DNA of 64,000 nt from positions 1,054,001 through 1,118,000 of the forward strand of contig NC_011312.1 in the NCBI RefSeq assembly GCF_000196495.1. Direction: 5' to 3'. Made by a program: the position numbers and the translations under genes. The notes beneath the pieces were generated by a model, which ran no database searches, was not told where the DNA came from, and saw nothing but the letters and a program-made list of their open reading frames with translations. This stretch comes from Aliivibrio salmonicida LFI1238. GTDB lineage: Bacteria; Pseudomonadota; Gammaproteobacteria; Enterobacterales; Vibrionaceae. Positions 1-9,618 of this stretch are shown here, piece by piece (position 1 is the stretch's first letter; each line of letters opens with the position of its first letter).

Positions 1-689
1 TGCAGGTCTACAAGCAAGTCTCTCATCATATACACCGTATATTTCGTCGCTATACCGATAAAATAGAACCACTCTCTTTAGATGAAGCTTATCTCGATGT
101 TAGTGAATGTACGTTGTTGCATGGTTCGGCGACATTGATAGCTCAACAAATACGTAGAGACATATTTAATGAACTGCAATTAACCGCATCAGCAGGAATT
201 GCCCCTCTTAAATTTTTAGCTAAAATCGCTTCTGATTTAAATAAACCTGATGGTCAGTATGTGATTACTCCGAATATGGTTATGGATGAAATTGACTCAT
301 TACCATTGGAGAAAATACCAGGGGTCGGAAAAGTAAGCTTAGAGCGGTTACATCGATCAGGACTGCATACTTGCAAGGACGTCCAACAGTTTGACCAACG
401 TGAATTATTATTGTTATTTGGAAAAATGGGGGCTTCATTATGGAAGCGATCTCATGGAATTGATGAAAGAGAAGTGATTACAGAGCGTAATCGAAAGTCC
501 GTAGGCGTAGAAAGAACATTTTCTCATAATATCAGCATGTTTGAAGAATGCTGGGAAGTCATTAAAACACGCTTGTATCCTGAATTAGAGTCGAGACTAA
601 TAAAAGCAAATGGTGATAATTATATTGCTAAGCAAGGTATTAAAATTAAGTTCGCAGACTTCCAACATTTTCCTAATGCATGTTTTTAG
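1..689 (+). pseudogene. dinB: DNA polymerase IV, 5' part of host gene, cut by the genomic island
   Basis: Y-family translesion polymerase. The reading frame is open from base 3 (QVYKQV...), so the start lies before the window. It shows the catalytic SLDEAYLDV motif, the GVGKVSLERL helix-hairpin-helix and the KSVGVERTF little-finger entry. It follows the normal DinB sequence through IKFADFQ (about base 663), then switches to the unrelated HFPNACF and stops. The missing little-finger end, including the beta-clamp-binding tail, is found at about 17630-17794 with matching sequence, so one gene was split by an insertion. The truncated product keeps part of the palm and the thumb but lacks the clamp contact. 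It is probably impaired (inference). Confidence 0.9.
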
Positions 690-1012
690 CTGATTTATTG
701 TCAATGAATAACAGTATGTAAGTAATTATAATAATTAGCGCATAATGTACTAATAGTGTGTTTAATTCTTAATTAACCTATTGTATGGAACGATAATAGT
801 TTGTCATTGTTCACTAACGGTATACCAATACCTTTTAGATAGATGTGTGTTTGTAAATTTACTGATTTAGTCAGCTGTATGGATGTTTTTTCACCAGAAA
901 TTGCGTGGTGTTGTTTTAGTATATTGAGTTACATCATTGTTTTTTAATGATGTTATAGAAGAGTTTATAACTTATAGTACACTATTAGAAACATGAATTG
1001 GCAGGGATAAAA
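690..1012. other. Island left-end noncoding stretch
   Basis: AT-rich, with no convincing ORF or strong hairpin. It lies between the truncated dinB and the SIR2 gene and must contain the island's left recombination end and probably the SIR2 promoter. Neither can be placed with confidence. Only AGGGA just before the ATG at 1013 stands out, as a ribosome binding site. Confidence 0.5.
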
Positions 1013-1517
1013 ATGAACATACGTGAGTTTATAGGGCATTACAGAAACCACCCTGTTTTGTTTGTAGGGGCAAGTTTAAGCCTACGCTATCTAAATAATG
1101 CTTTTACATGGGATGGATTATTAAAATACATCTCTTTTGAGCTAAAAGGGAATAATGAGTTTTATCTTGATACCAAAGCTGAATGTCGAGATAACGGTAG
1201 ATATGATTACACCAAGGTCGCTACAAAAATAGAGCAAGAGTTCAATGCTGAACTGGGAAAAAATCGAAACGGAAAATTTAAAGAAATCAATGATGTTTTC
1301 TATCGTGAGATGGAAAAGGAAAACTACCTTAGCCGTTTCAAAATATATATTTCACAGTTAGTTAGTGAACTTGACTACAAAGAAGAAAAGCGAGAAGAAC
1401 TCGCTGAGCTAAAGAAGATACGCAAAAATATTGGTTCTGTAATCACTACCAATTATGATGGACTGGTAGAGGATGTTTTTGGTTTTGAGCCTCTAGTGGG
1501 TAACGATATATTACTTA

Positions 1518-2518
1518 ACCTGAATTCTGGATAAGGCTGAACTAATTGCCCACCTAACGATCAGATCTTTCGACCAAGAATTATTTGAACGTATTTTAAA
1601 AGGTGGGCAAGATGAATAAATTAGTTGATATATTTTGTGATGTCGATGATTTTTGTTATCAATTCTTATCTCAATGGGAAAAATACCTTGTTGAGGCTAG
1701 TGAGAGAAAAAGAAAACGTCAGTCAGTAATGTCTACTAGTGAATGTATGACTATTGTCATCGCTTTTCATCAATCAAATCATAGAGATTTCAAGAACTTC
1801 TATATCGGGTTAGTTCATCAATATTGGAAAGGATACTTTCCAAATTTACTTAGCTACACTCGATTTGTGAGCAAAATGCCTAGCCTAATCGCCCCAATGT
1901 GTGCCTATTTTCAATCTATCAAAGGTAAGCCGACTGGCATTGCTTTTGTTGACTCCACGAGTCTTAAAGTATGCCATAACATTCGAATTCCTCGCCATAA
2001 AGTCTTTGATGGTGTTGCGAAAAGAGGAAAAGGTACCATGGGATGGTTTTTCGGCTTCAAACTTCATTTATTGATTAACCATCTTGGAGAAATTATTTCG
2101 CTGAAAATCACAGCTGGCAATGTAAATGATAGGACTCCTGTACCTGATTTATGCAAAGAACTCTCGGGGAAATTGTACGCTGATAAAGGGTACATAGGTA
2201 AAAAGTTGAGTGAGAGCTTAAAGAACTCTGATGTCGATTTAGTGACTACCTCGCGAAAAAACATGAAAGCAAAAGAGATAAGTGCTTTTGATAAGGCTAT
2301 GTTATCAAAGAGATACATTATCGAAACGATAAATGACCAATTGAAGAATATCTCTCAAATTGAACATAGCCGTCATCGTAGCGTGACTGGTTTCATGCTA
2401 AATGTAATTTCAGGCGTTGTGGCTTATTGTTTAAAAAAACAAAAGCCACGAATTAAGCTATCAGAATGTGAATTTGAACTAATCCTCGCTTAAAGCATGT
2501 TTTATCCAGAATTCAGGT
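1518..2518 (+). mobile_element. IS982-family insertion sequence, copy 1
   Basis: 1001 bp bounded by perfect 17-bp inverted repeats (ACCTGAATTCTGGATAA at the left, its complement at the right). It is flanked by the 6-bp direct repeat TACTTA (1512-1517 and 2519-2524). Removing the element plus one repeat restores the SIR2 reading frame, so this is a simple transposition. The transposase at 1612-2493 reads identically to that of the copy at 18320-19320. Confidence 0.93.
1612..2493 (+). CDS. IS982-family transposase
   Basis: 293-residue DDE transposase. The acidic residues sit in FVDSTSLK, YADKGYIG and IIETINDQ, in the order expected for the catalytic D-D-E triad. A DDE_Tnp_1-like core follows a basic N-terminal region with KRKRQ near residue 35. 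ATG 1612 is chosen because AGGTGGG lies just upstream; the GTG nine bases earlier overlaps that ribosome binding site. The full length and clean ends suggest it is active. The same protein is encoded on the opposite strand at 18345-19226. Confidence 0.92.
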   Translation: MNKLVDIFCDVDDFCYQFLSQWEKYLVEASERKRKRQSVMSTSECMTIVIAFHQSNHRDFKNFYIGLVHQYWKGYFPNLLSYTRFVSKMPSLIAPMCAYFQSIKGKPTGIAFVDSTSLKVCHNIRIPRHKVFDGVAKRGKGTMGWFFGFKLHLLINHLGEIISLKITAGNVNDRTPVPDLCKELSGKLYADKGYIGKKLSESLKNSDVDLVTTSRKNMKAKEISAFDKAMLSKRYIIETINDQLKNISQIEHSRHRSVTGFMLNVISGVVAYCLKKQKPRIKLSECEFELILA

Positions 2519-3529
2519 TACTTAGTAACCCTTATGGTTCAGTTTACAAAATCCATGGCTGTTGTATTGACCCATCGAAAGTAATAATCACAGAAGAGGA
2601 CTACAGCCAATTCAATGATAAATACGAATTAATTCGAGCTCAGCTACTTTCAATCTTTATCCATAACCCTATTATTTTTATGGGGTACGGTATTGGGGAT
2701 GATAATATTAAGAGTCTGTTGAAGACTATTTTCACTTATGTTGAATCTAATTCTGCAGATGCAGAAAGAATCCGTAATAATTTTTTATTAGTTGAGTATG
2801 AACGTGATTCTCTATCGCATGAAATTAGTGAGCATGATATTGATTTAGAGGGATTTTCAACCATTCGAATCAATAAGCTGAAAACAGATGACTTTAATGA
2901 AATCTATACATCGCTTTCTAATCTGAACTTACCTGTTTCTGCAATGGATATTCGAAAGGTTCAGAGCATTGTTAAAGATATCTATTCTGGTGCTAGTGAT
3001 GATGGAAGTAGTATTAAGGTAAACATTACAGAAGATATAGACTCACTTAACAATAGCGACAAGATTCTCGTAATCGGTTCGGCTAAATCCATTACATATG
3101 AACATAAAAACGCATCAAGTTTTATGTCTGACTACTTTGAAATTGTTGAAGAATCAAACCATCATTTGATTAGACTAATCGATAAGATAAAAATAGCGAG
3201 TTCGCAATGGTTTCCTATTTATGCATTCGATTTGATTTATTCTGACCTAGAAAATTCAGCAGTATTAAAAGATCAACAATTAAGAAAAATTGATGATAAC
3301 GTTTCAGGTTTGCCAAGTACCGTTGAAACGACACATATGTGTTTACAAGGTATTTTTGATGATGATTCAGTCACACGAGCGAATGAGCTCAATGCCATTA
3401 TGTGGTCAGTATGGCATGACAAAGTCCCTTTAGATGAGGTTGAAGTATTTCTTAAGCAGATGCCTGATAAAAAAGGAACTGGATATCGACGACTGCTATG
3501 TGCGTACGATTATAAAAGATATTGTTAGT

Positions 3530-3557
3530 AAAAAACCGCCTTTAGGCGGTTTTTTTA
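3530..3557 (+). terminator. Rho-independent terminator after the SIR2 gene
   Basis: AAAACCGCC-TTTA-GGCGG followed by seven T, starting within a few bases of the SIR2 stop codon. Confidence 0.9.
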
Positions 3558-3928
3558 TTCAAACTAACTAAAATCAAGTCCGATTTTATTGGCGATCACG
3601 TGTCGATATAATTGATTTCAAATAAATTATTTTTAGTAAGATTAGATGGTTTTTTGATGGTGTTGATGTGTGGGTCACCTTTGCTTTTAAGTATTAGTAG
3701 CGTATGTAAAGTTTTGTACTAATAAAAGACGAGGTGTAGTGTTCTGCCTAAATTTGTACAATAGCTCCGCGCATAATTAGGAAATATATATATTCATAAA
3801 ATGTTGAAACAGGATTTTGAGCAATTGGGCAACAACTTGTTGCCCAATTTATCTGATGGAGAGAATCTTATGGTTCGATAGGCATTAAAAATAACTGAAT
3901 CAGAGATGATCCTTAACATTGTTTACTT
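3558..3928. other. Intergenic stretch with a perfect palindrome
   Basis: No ORF of note between the SIR2 terminator and the XRE gene. It holds a near-perfect 26-bp palindrome at 3823-3848 (listed separately). The ~60 bp before the XRE stop codon show no clear terminator. Confidence 0.5.
3823..3848. repeat. 26-bp palindrome (possible operator or hairpin)
   Basis: Arms AATTGGGCAACAA and TTGTTGCCCAATT meet with almost no loop. The lack of a usable loop and T-run argues against a terminator. A binding site for a dimeric DNA-binding protein, possibly the XRE protein encoded just downstream, or a recombination site fits better (inference). A partly similar GGGACAACAAC string occurs at about 9580-9592 in the same island. 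Confidence 0.5.
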
Positions 3929-4141
3929 TCAGGTTAGTGGCAGCAACTCCGTTACATCACATTCAAGAGCGTCGGCAAGTTTGTAGACTTTCTCAAGGGT
4001 GATATTTACTTCACCGCGCTCAATACGACCCACATAACTTCTATCTATATCTGCTATTAATGCTAACTTATCTTGAGATACTCCTTTCACCTTTCGTATT
4101 TCTCGTAGTTTTTTACCAAAATTTGCCGCTAAGTATTTCAT
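3929..4141 (-). CDS. XRE-family helix-turn-helix regulator
   Basis: 70 residues, nearly all one Cro/CI-type HTH domain: FGKKLREIR, KGVSQDKLALIADIDRSYVGRIERGEVNITL, then a final helix ending ECDVTELLPL. The size and pattern match C-protein-like or 'helix-turn-helix transcriptional regulator' solo domains that control restriction-modification or other defence cassettes. It is divergent from the 178-aa gene and helicase starting at 4250. The ~108-bp gap would hold both promoters, so it probably controls that pair and itself (inference). Confidence 0.85.
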   Translation of the reverse strand: MKYLAANFGKKLREIRKVKGVSQDKLALIADIDRSYVGRIERGEVNITLEKVYKLADALECDVTELLPLT

Positions 4142-4249
4142 TTATCGCCCAGACAAAGACAAAAACTATCCTTAGTTGCGACATATAAAGCCACGGACTA
4201 TAATCCGCATATTGAAAGTAAAGTTATTTAACTCCGGTAACCATTAACC

Positions 4250-4786
4250 ATGACAACCAAATCAATAGATTTAAACCATTCTCTTTACAAAATCCTGATT
4301 GAAGACCAACTGGATAGCTTCTCAGTGTTAGAGCTAAGAGATGCATTTATGAAATCCTCTGAGTTACTCCAAGATAAAGATAATGTAAGGCGTTTTGTTT
4401 ATCGTCATATCTTACGTCTTGAAAGGATGCAGTTACTGGAGAGAGTTATAGAAAAAACTTCCCAAAAAGCTAAATATCGAAAAACAGTCTTATTTTCTAA
4501 AGCAGTATGGAATACAGTCATTGAAGAAAGAGCTCCTGAATTAATAGAACCTAAGCATCAGGAGGGAAGCTTCCTTTTTCCTAAAATGACACTTCAAAAG
4601 CGGCTTGAGCAATGCGAAAGTGATTTTCTAGCATGTATTCATGAATTTGAAACCTATAAAAGCTTGTGTTCGGAATATCCTCATTTAGCGGATAGCTTAC
4701 TTGATGTCCAGGGTCAAACTAAAACGCAGAGCTCCAAGCTTGTTGGTGAAATGCGAGCTATTAAGATGGCTCTTACTTTATCATGA
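4250..4786 (+). CDS. Hypothetical protein paired with SF2 helicase (possible winged helix)
   Basis: 178 residues, not recognised. The first ~90 residues (LYKILIEDQ, FSVLELRDAFM, RRFVYRHILRLERMQLLERV) look like a helical winged-helix-type DNA-binding unit with a basic wing. The second half (QKRLEQCESDFLACIHEFETYKSL) is probably coiled coil. There is no signal peptide or membrane segment. Its stop overlaps the helicase start (ATGA), so the two are translationally coupled and likely act together. It could be a DNA-recognition or sensor subunit of a helicase-based defence module (inference). Confidence 0.7.
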   Translation: MTTKSIDLNHSLYKILIEDQLDSFSVLELRDAFMKSSELLQDKDNVRRFVYRHILRLERMQLLERVIEKTSQKAKYRKTVLFSKAVWNTVIEERAPELIEPKHQEGSFLFPKMTLQKRLEQCESDFLACIHEFETYKSLCSEYPHLADSLLDVQGQTKTQSSKLVGEMRAIKMALTLS

Positions 4787-6183
4787 TGCCTTTACGTCAA
4801 TGGCAAGCAGAGTGTGTAAAGTTGACGCTAGAGCGTTATGATAGTGGGCATCAACACTTTCTTTGTTTAGCTACCCCAGGAGCTGGAAAATCTGTTATGG
4901 CCGCAGAAGTCGCTTTTAGTCTTTTTAAGGGAAACAAAATTGATTTTGTGTTGTGCTTTTCTCCCTCTACAGCAATCTCTCAAGGATTAGAACAGACCTT
5001 TACTTCACGTTTAAATTGCCGTTTTGATGGCATTATAGGTGCTTTAGGAGCATCTTATACCTATCAAAACTTACAATTCTTTGATGACAAGTTCTGGGAG
5101 TTGATAAAGAAAAATCGTGTATTAGTGGTCTTTGATGAAATTCATCATTGTGCAGGATCAAGCCTTAAGGATGCAAATTCCTGGGGAGAAAAAATAATTG
5201 AAAATATTCAATTTCAAGCAACATACACTCTGGCTCTGTCGGGAACACCTTGGCGCTCTGACAAAGCTCCAATATGCTTATCTAATTATATCAATCCTAA
5301 TAATGAAATCGAATGTAATTACGTTTACGGGTTAAATCAGGCTATAAGCGATGGTGTTTGTCGTTCCCCTAAAATTGTTTTAGTCGATAACGAAAAGATT
5401 ACTTTAAAGAGCTCAAAGTCTGAAGCAAAGAGTTTTACCTGTATTAATGATTTTTTAAACGATTCTTTTGGTTCTTATCAGACACTAATTAATGATGAAA
5501 AGTGCATGATGTACCTGCTTGAAAAAGGCATAGAAAAACTTGAAAAAATCCGTAAAAATAAAAAAAATGCGGCCGGATTAGTCGTAGCATCATCAGTTGA
5601 ACACGCAATAAGATTATTCTCAATACTATCCAATGAATTCAAGAAAGATACTGTATTGGTTACTTATAAACATAATGATCCAACCAGTACGATAAATCAC
5701 TTTCGACACAGCGAGGCTGAATGGATTGTAAGTGTTGGTATGGTTAGTGAGGGGACTGATATTCCTCGACTTCAAGTATGCTGCCACTTAAGCAGAGTAA
5801 AAACCGAGCTCTATTTTAGGCAGGTATTAGGTCGGATTCTTAGAGTAAACAATGGTGATAATCAAGAAGCATGGTTATACACATTCGCCGAACCAAATTT
5901 GGTTGAATATGCTCATAGGATTGATCAAGAAATCCCAGAACAGAATTTAATTTTTTGTGAGGATATGGACGTGGCGGTCTTCACTCCTTTAGAACCAAAA
6001 GAAAACGACTCAAAAGGCTTAATATCTGACATAAGAATCGGTCTGGGAGAGTGGTGTCCTTTAAATGAAAAGAGTAGTGAGTTCCCGTTTACGGGAGTTT
6101 CTAACTATTTAGAAGAATCGGATGAACACTACTTTGATATTGTGGGTAGCTTTAGGCAACAAATCGTAGATGTGTTTCGATAG
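4783..6183 (+). CDS. SF2 DEAD/DEAH-box helicase (ResIII/UvrB-like)
   Basis: 466 residues. Motifs in order: Q-like LRQWQAECV, Walker A ATPGAGKS (around residue 32), motif II FDEIHHC (about residue 118), motif III ALSGTPWRS, motif V VSEGTDIP and motif VI RQVLGRILRV. This is the two-RecA-domain core of SF2 helicases such as those in type I and III restriction enzymes, without an extra nuclease domain. It overlaps the upstream 178-aa gene by four bases. With the divergent XRE regulator this forms a compact three-gene cassette. It resembles helicase-based anti-phage systems in general, but I cannot assign it to a named one. Confidence 0.88.
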   Translation: MMPLRQWQAECVKLTLERYDSGHQHFLCLATPGAGKSVMAAEVAFSLFKGNKIDFVLCFSPSTAISQGLEQTFTSRLNCRFDGIIGALGASYTYQNLQFFDDKFWELIKKNRVLVVFDEIHHCAGSSLKDANSWGEKIIENIQFQATYTLALSGTPWRSDKAPICLSNYINPNNEIECNYVYGLNQAISDGVCRSPKIVLVDNEKITLKSSKSEAKSFTCINDFLNDSFGSYQTLINDEKCMMYLLEKGIEKLEKIRKNKKNAAGLVVASSVEHAIRLFSILSNEFKKDTVLVTYKHNDPTSTINHFRHSEAEWIVSVGMVSEGTDIPRLQVCCHLSRVKTELYFRQVLGRILRVNNGDNQEAWLYTFAEPNLVEYAHRIDQEIPEQNLIFCEDMDVAVFTPLEPKENDSKGLISDIRIGLGEWCPLNEKSSEFPFTGVSNYLEESDEHYFDIVGSFRQQIVDVFR

Positions 6184-6385
6184 ATAGTAATGGTAAATAT
6201 GTTCAATCACACAATGATACGCTCAAAATAAAGTGATATGCACCCATTGCGAGATATTCAATTTGGTTTTTCTATCTCGCTGTGGATAGAAAAATGTTAA
6301 AAGCATTTAAAATGTTGTTAACTCCATGGGAGTCAATGTAATGGCAGAATGAAAATCATCTACGAGCCACTATATAGTGAATGAG

Positions 6386-6413
6386 GAGGAAGAACGATGA
6401 TAAGTTCTTCCTC
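6386..6413. terminator. Hairpin between convergent genes
   Basis: GAGGAAGAAC, an eight-base loop, then GTTCTTCCTC: a perfect 10-bp stem midway between the SF2 helicase (+) and the DUF2290-like gene (-). There is no long T-run on either side, so it would be a weak or bidirectional terminator. Confidence 0.5.
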
Positions 6414-6434
6414 TGTTAGTTAGTAATTACGCAT

Positions 6435-7100
6435 TTAGAGTGTATTTATGTGCAATCGATTTTTTTGCTCCTGAGTCAGAGTGTCAATCCTTCCCCATGT
6501 TTTTAAATTTTGATACAAAGAAGGATCCTGAGTGAGGACATCATAAAAATTCCGGACTATAAAAGTAACAAACTCTTTTAAGCATAATGGTGATTTTACT
6601 GGAATTCGACACGTTTCCTCACTTAAATGCATGTGAACAGTAGGATGATCTTCCGTAGCTTGACTTGGCGCATAATCAAACCGCAAGGGACTCCTAGCTC
6701 TAAAAGACTCTATATCACCAGTGCTCATTTTTTCTAGGATAATATCAGTAATATCATTACCATCTAAATCAGATGAATCGACATGAATTGGACAAGGATA
6801 CCAACATAACCGATGCTTAACGATGGTAGATCGGTCTAATGTATATGAGATCTGAAACAGTGAACCATCACAAAGAAGCATGGAATATTGCCTATTCTCG
6901 ACCAAACTACAATATTCTGATATTGATGAAAACTCTTCGTCTTTTAGAATATATCCATCATTGCCCCAAGTAATTTCTTTTAAGCCTCCTGCTTTTCTAA
7001 AAACAGAATGATTACGAGAGTCGTGAACTAAGCCTTTAATTTGCCATTGAAAAATAAATTTATTAATGGACTCTACTAAATGAACATCTCTAATTTCCAT
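6435..7100 (-). CDS. DUF2290-like protein, partner of the SF1 helicase
   Basis: 221 residues. The sequence has a central RLCWYPCPIHVD stretch and a C-terminal half with LRFDYAPSQA, HPTVHMHLSEETCRIPV and FVTFIVRNFYD. This HxHxH-containing pattern is what I remember of DUF2290 proteins, but I cannot confirm it. The histidine/cysteine cluster could bind metal. It starts six bases after the SF1 helicase stop and is cotranscribed with it. DUF2290-type genes are reported beside UvrD-like helicases, so the two probably form one accessory or defence module (inference). Confidence 0.65.
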   Translation of the reverse strand: MEIRDVHLVESINKFIFQWQIKGLVHDSRNHSVFRKAGGLKEITWGNDGYILKDEEFSSISEYCSLVENRQYSMLLCDGSLFQISYTLDRSTIVKHRLCWYPCPIHVDSSDLDGNDITDIILEKMSTGDIESFRARSPLRFDYAPSQATEDHPTVHMHLSEETCRIPVKSPLCLKEFVTFIVRNFYDVLTQDPSLYQNLKTWGRIDTLTQEQKNRLHINTL

Positions 7101-7106
7101 AGTACG

Positions 7107-9199
7107 TTACTCAAATAGTGATCTAAGGTCTTCTGGAATATCTTCTCTCGAGAGTTCACCACTTTCATACATGGCTTTCAACTTTTTAATCTGACCGAAC
7201 CCTTCATATAAGTCTTGTTTCTCATCATCTGTTTTATCTTGGTAAGCCGTGCTTAGTAAGGCAAGATTAGTTGCCGTTGGATAATTAAATTCTAATTGGA
7301 ATTGACGTTCAAAAACTTTATTTATCTCTTTTGACAGGTCATCCATTTCATCACCAACTCCAGTAATGCGGACCCACGCCTTAGCTCGAGTTATTGCAGT
7401 AAATAGAGCATTTCTTTTTTTGCCCAACTCAAGACCTGAATTATTATAATTAGCTCCCATTGCGTAAACTAAAGGTGCTTCATTTCCTTTAGCTCTATAA
7501 ATATGAGTAATAGCAATGGAGTCATCAACAAACACGATATCTCGACTTGTATTTTTGCCAACAACATGACAATTAATATTTCTTTTCCTTAATTCATTCA
7601 TTAAGAAAGCACTGTCACTGCCAAGGGTATAGGCTTTAGGGAATACGACTAAAACATCACTTGGATCTAATTCATTGTTTTCAATGCTATTTTTATGTCG
7701 TTAGCGACCCATACAGCTTCATCTTGTTTTGAATTAAAACTTTCATACTTAATTGAATCTTCAGGAGTTAATAGTCTAGAAAAATAATCAGGAGTACGTT
7801 CTGCGCTACGTTGAAGGTTAACGGTACCCCCTAATTCTAATTTACCACCAATAACCTCATAACCAATATGTTTCCAAAAACTTGGGTCATTAAACATTCT
7901 AACCAAGCCTTGCTCTCTATAAATACCAAGACCAAGACCAAGAGCAAGTGCCAACGATAGGGTCCATGGTGGATTTCTGTAGCATATAGGTAGCATGATA
8001 TCTTGAAGCGGCTTGTTTGATTCATTTTCTAAGGTTACTAAAGGAGCACCAAGACTAGTACGTCCAAATAATGTTTCTGGTGGCTGCATTACAAATTCAC
8101 CTAGATTTTGTAGTTCATCATACGCCCAAATAACTTGTTTTTTACTAGATGCAAACTTGTATATAAGTTTGAAAAATGATGTAGGAAAATCTTGCGCTTC
8201 ATCAATCAAAATATAATCATACAATGGTTCAATTGATATCTTTTCTGCAACTTCCAAAGCTTCTTGGCATGCTCCTTCAAAGGCTTTATCCTGACCATAT
8301 TTACTCTGAGCAGCATAAAAGCTTAAAGGCTCAATTCCAAGCTGCTCACAGATTTCTGAATAAAGTCCAACCTCTCTAGTACTTCCCCACGCATGGCGAA
8401 TTTTTAGAAAATCCCTATCAGGTTCATCTGCAAGATGTTGAAAATAGAATTTATCTATAAGCTTTTCGAATTGCTGGTAAAGAGCCCTTGATTGAAAGGT
8501 TACAGCAATTTTAAGTTCTGAATTGTACGCATGTAAATAAGCAGCCTTCATAGCTAAAATAATAGTTTTACCGCAGCCTGCTAGTCCTCTAATTCGTTGA
8601 GGTTTTTCTGGTGATTCTATTGCAGCCTTTTTTTGCCATTTATCAAGGTTAGCTATTTCTTTTTCAATTTGCTTCATAATGGTTCCATATGAACCATCAG
8701 TTGTTGCTTTATTACGCTTTTTCTGAGGTTTTAATACTGAAGTTTTTTGAATAGATGCATTAATTAGCTTGAACTGTTCGTCACTAATAGCAGCGCATGA
8801 AATCAATTGATTTTCAAAATCTGCAGGAGTAATAATTTCAACTTCAATATCAGTTTCAGATAACTGTCTCAAACTAAAAATTGTAATTTCGAAACTTAGT
8901 TTACGCCTGATTACCAATGACTTTTCAGTCAAGAATCGTTTCAGCAGACCTCTATATATATCATCTTGGTAATTGAGGATATCATCTTCAGTAGAACCGA
9001 CTTGAGTTGTTAAGTCGAACGCAACTACACCGTGCTCTTTAGTTACGAGTAAAGCATCTGTTAATAAAGACTCATCATCGACATCGAATATCGGATATCC
9101 AACATACAATGTACCTTCTAACTCCAGGGTGTTAAGACACTCAACTAAGCATTCGACTGCCTGTGGGTTACTTTTTTTACCGAATACATACTCAATCAT
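7107..9199 (-). pseudogene. SF1 UvrD-like helicase with degenerate nuclease-like N-terminus, frameshifted
   Basis: Restoring one base gives 697 residues. The N-terminal ~110 residues (DALLVTKEHGVVAFDLTTQ) look like a NERD/PD-(D/E)xK fold whose ExK motif is not intact. Then come Walker A GLAGCGKT, motif II LIDEAQDF, and after the break IYRAKGNEAP and NALFTAITRAKAWV (motifs V/VI). The frame breaks at the four-base run 7678-7681 (A4 on the coding strand): frame one ends ALKTMN-stop, while the frame resuming after one added A reads ALKNNELDPSDVLVVFP. A real mutation, a sequencing error or slippage are all possible. It sits just upstream of the DUF2290-like gene. Confidence 0.82.
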
Positions 9200-9618
9200 A
9201 ATGAAGTCACCTAAAAATTTATATTTCTGATATTTTATTATAATCAGATGGTTAAAGGAACCTCAAGGATCAAAGTTATGAAACAAGTAGTTTAAATATT
9301 AAAAGAAAAGCAACCGCCCTATTCTATATAGTCATTACTTCGTCACTCATCCTACTATAACGTAGGTTGTCTTGAGAGGAGAGCTATGTATGAATTTTCA
9401 TAGTGGTTTTGGCTGACTGATGGAAGCGAAATTGAACTGGAATACTTTGAAGGAAATCAGCTTCATGAGAACCATAAATAAACAATAAAATATGGTCGCA
9501 ATGGGTAACCGACATATTATTTTTTTGTATTTTAAAACTAGCTAATTATCTGAATAATGAAATTTGTAACGTAACAAAATTTGGGACAACAACGAGTTAA
9601 TTTAAATGCTAATCTATT
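9200..9618. other. Intergenic region between helicase and island dinB
   Basis: Contains the helicase promoter region next to 9200 and one degenerate small ORF at 9386-9481 (separate entry). Nothing else convincing; no clear terminator for dinB is visible between 9560 and 9618. Confidence 0.45.
9386..9481 (+). pseudogene. Small ORF with in-frame TAG
   Basis: A strong ribosome binding site (GAGAGGAGAGCT) precedes ATG 9386. The frame reads MYEFS, then TAG, then 25 further codons (WFWLTDGSEIELEYFEGN...) to TAA. The open part after the stop has protein-like composition, so this may be a decayed gene of about 31 residues. A five-residue peptide is the only literal product. Not recognised. Confidence 0.3.

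Larger units (their letters stand above)
1013..3528 (+). pseudogene. SIR2-like domain protein (probable anti-phage NADase), interrupted by IS982
   Basis: Removing the IS (1518-2518) and one copy of the 6-bp duplication restores one frame of 502 residues. The join reads ILLSNPYG across the insertion. Visible SIR2-fold motifs are VLFVGASLS at the N-terminus, VITTNYDG, YKIHG and GYGIGDDNI, typical of SIR2_2 proteins. Bacterial defence proteins of this fold (ThsA, DSR, Thoeris/Avs-linked) degrade NAD+ on phage infection. The C-terminal ~300 residues are unrecognised and may sense infection. The start is ATG 1013 with AGGGA upstream; a TTG at 998 is less likely. A terminator follows directly. As it stands the gene makes only a ~174-residue fragment. 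Confidence 0.8.

Noticed and set aside
640..720. Long direct repeat marking island att sites
   Set aside because: Comparison of the left (ACTTCCAACATTTTC) and right (GGGAATCAAATCAAACG) junctions gives only three- to five-base matches, not enough to call att cores.
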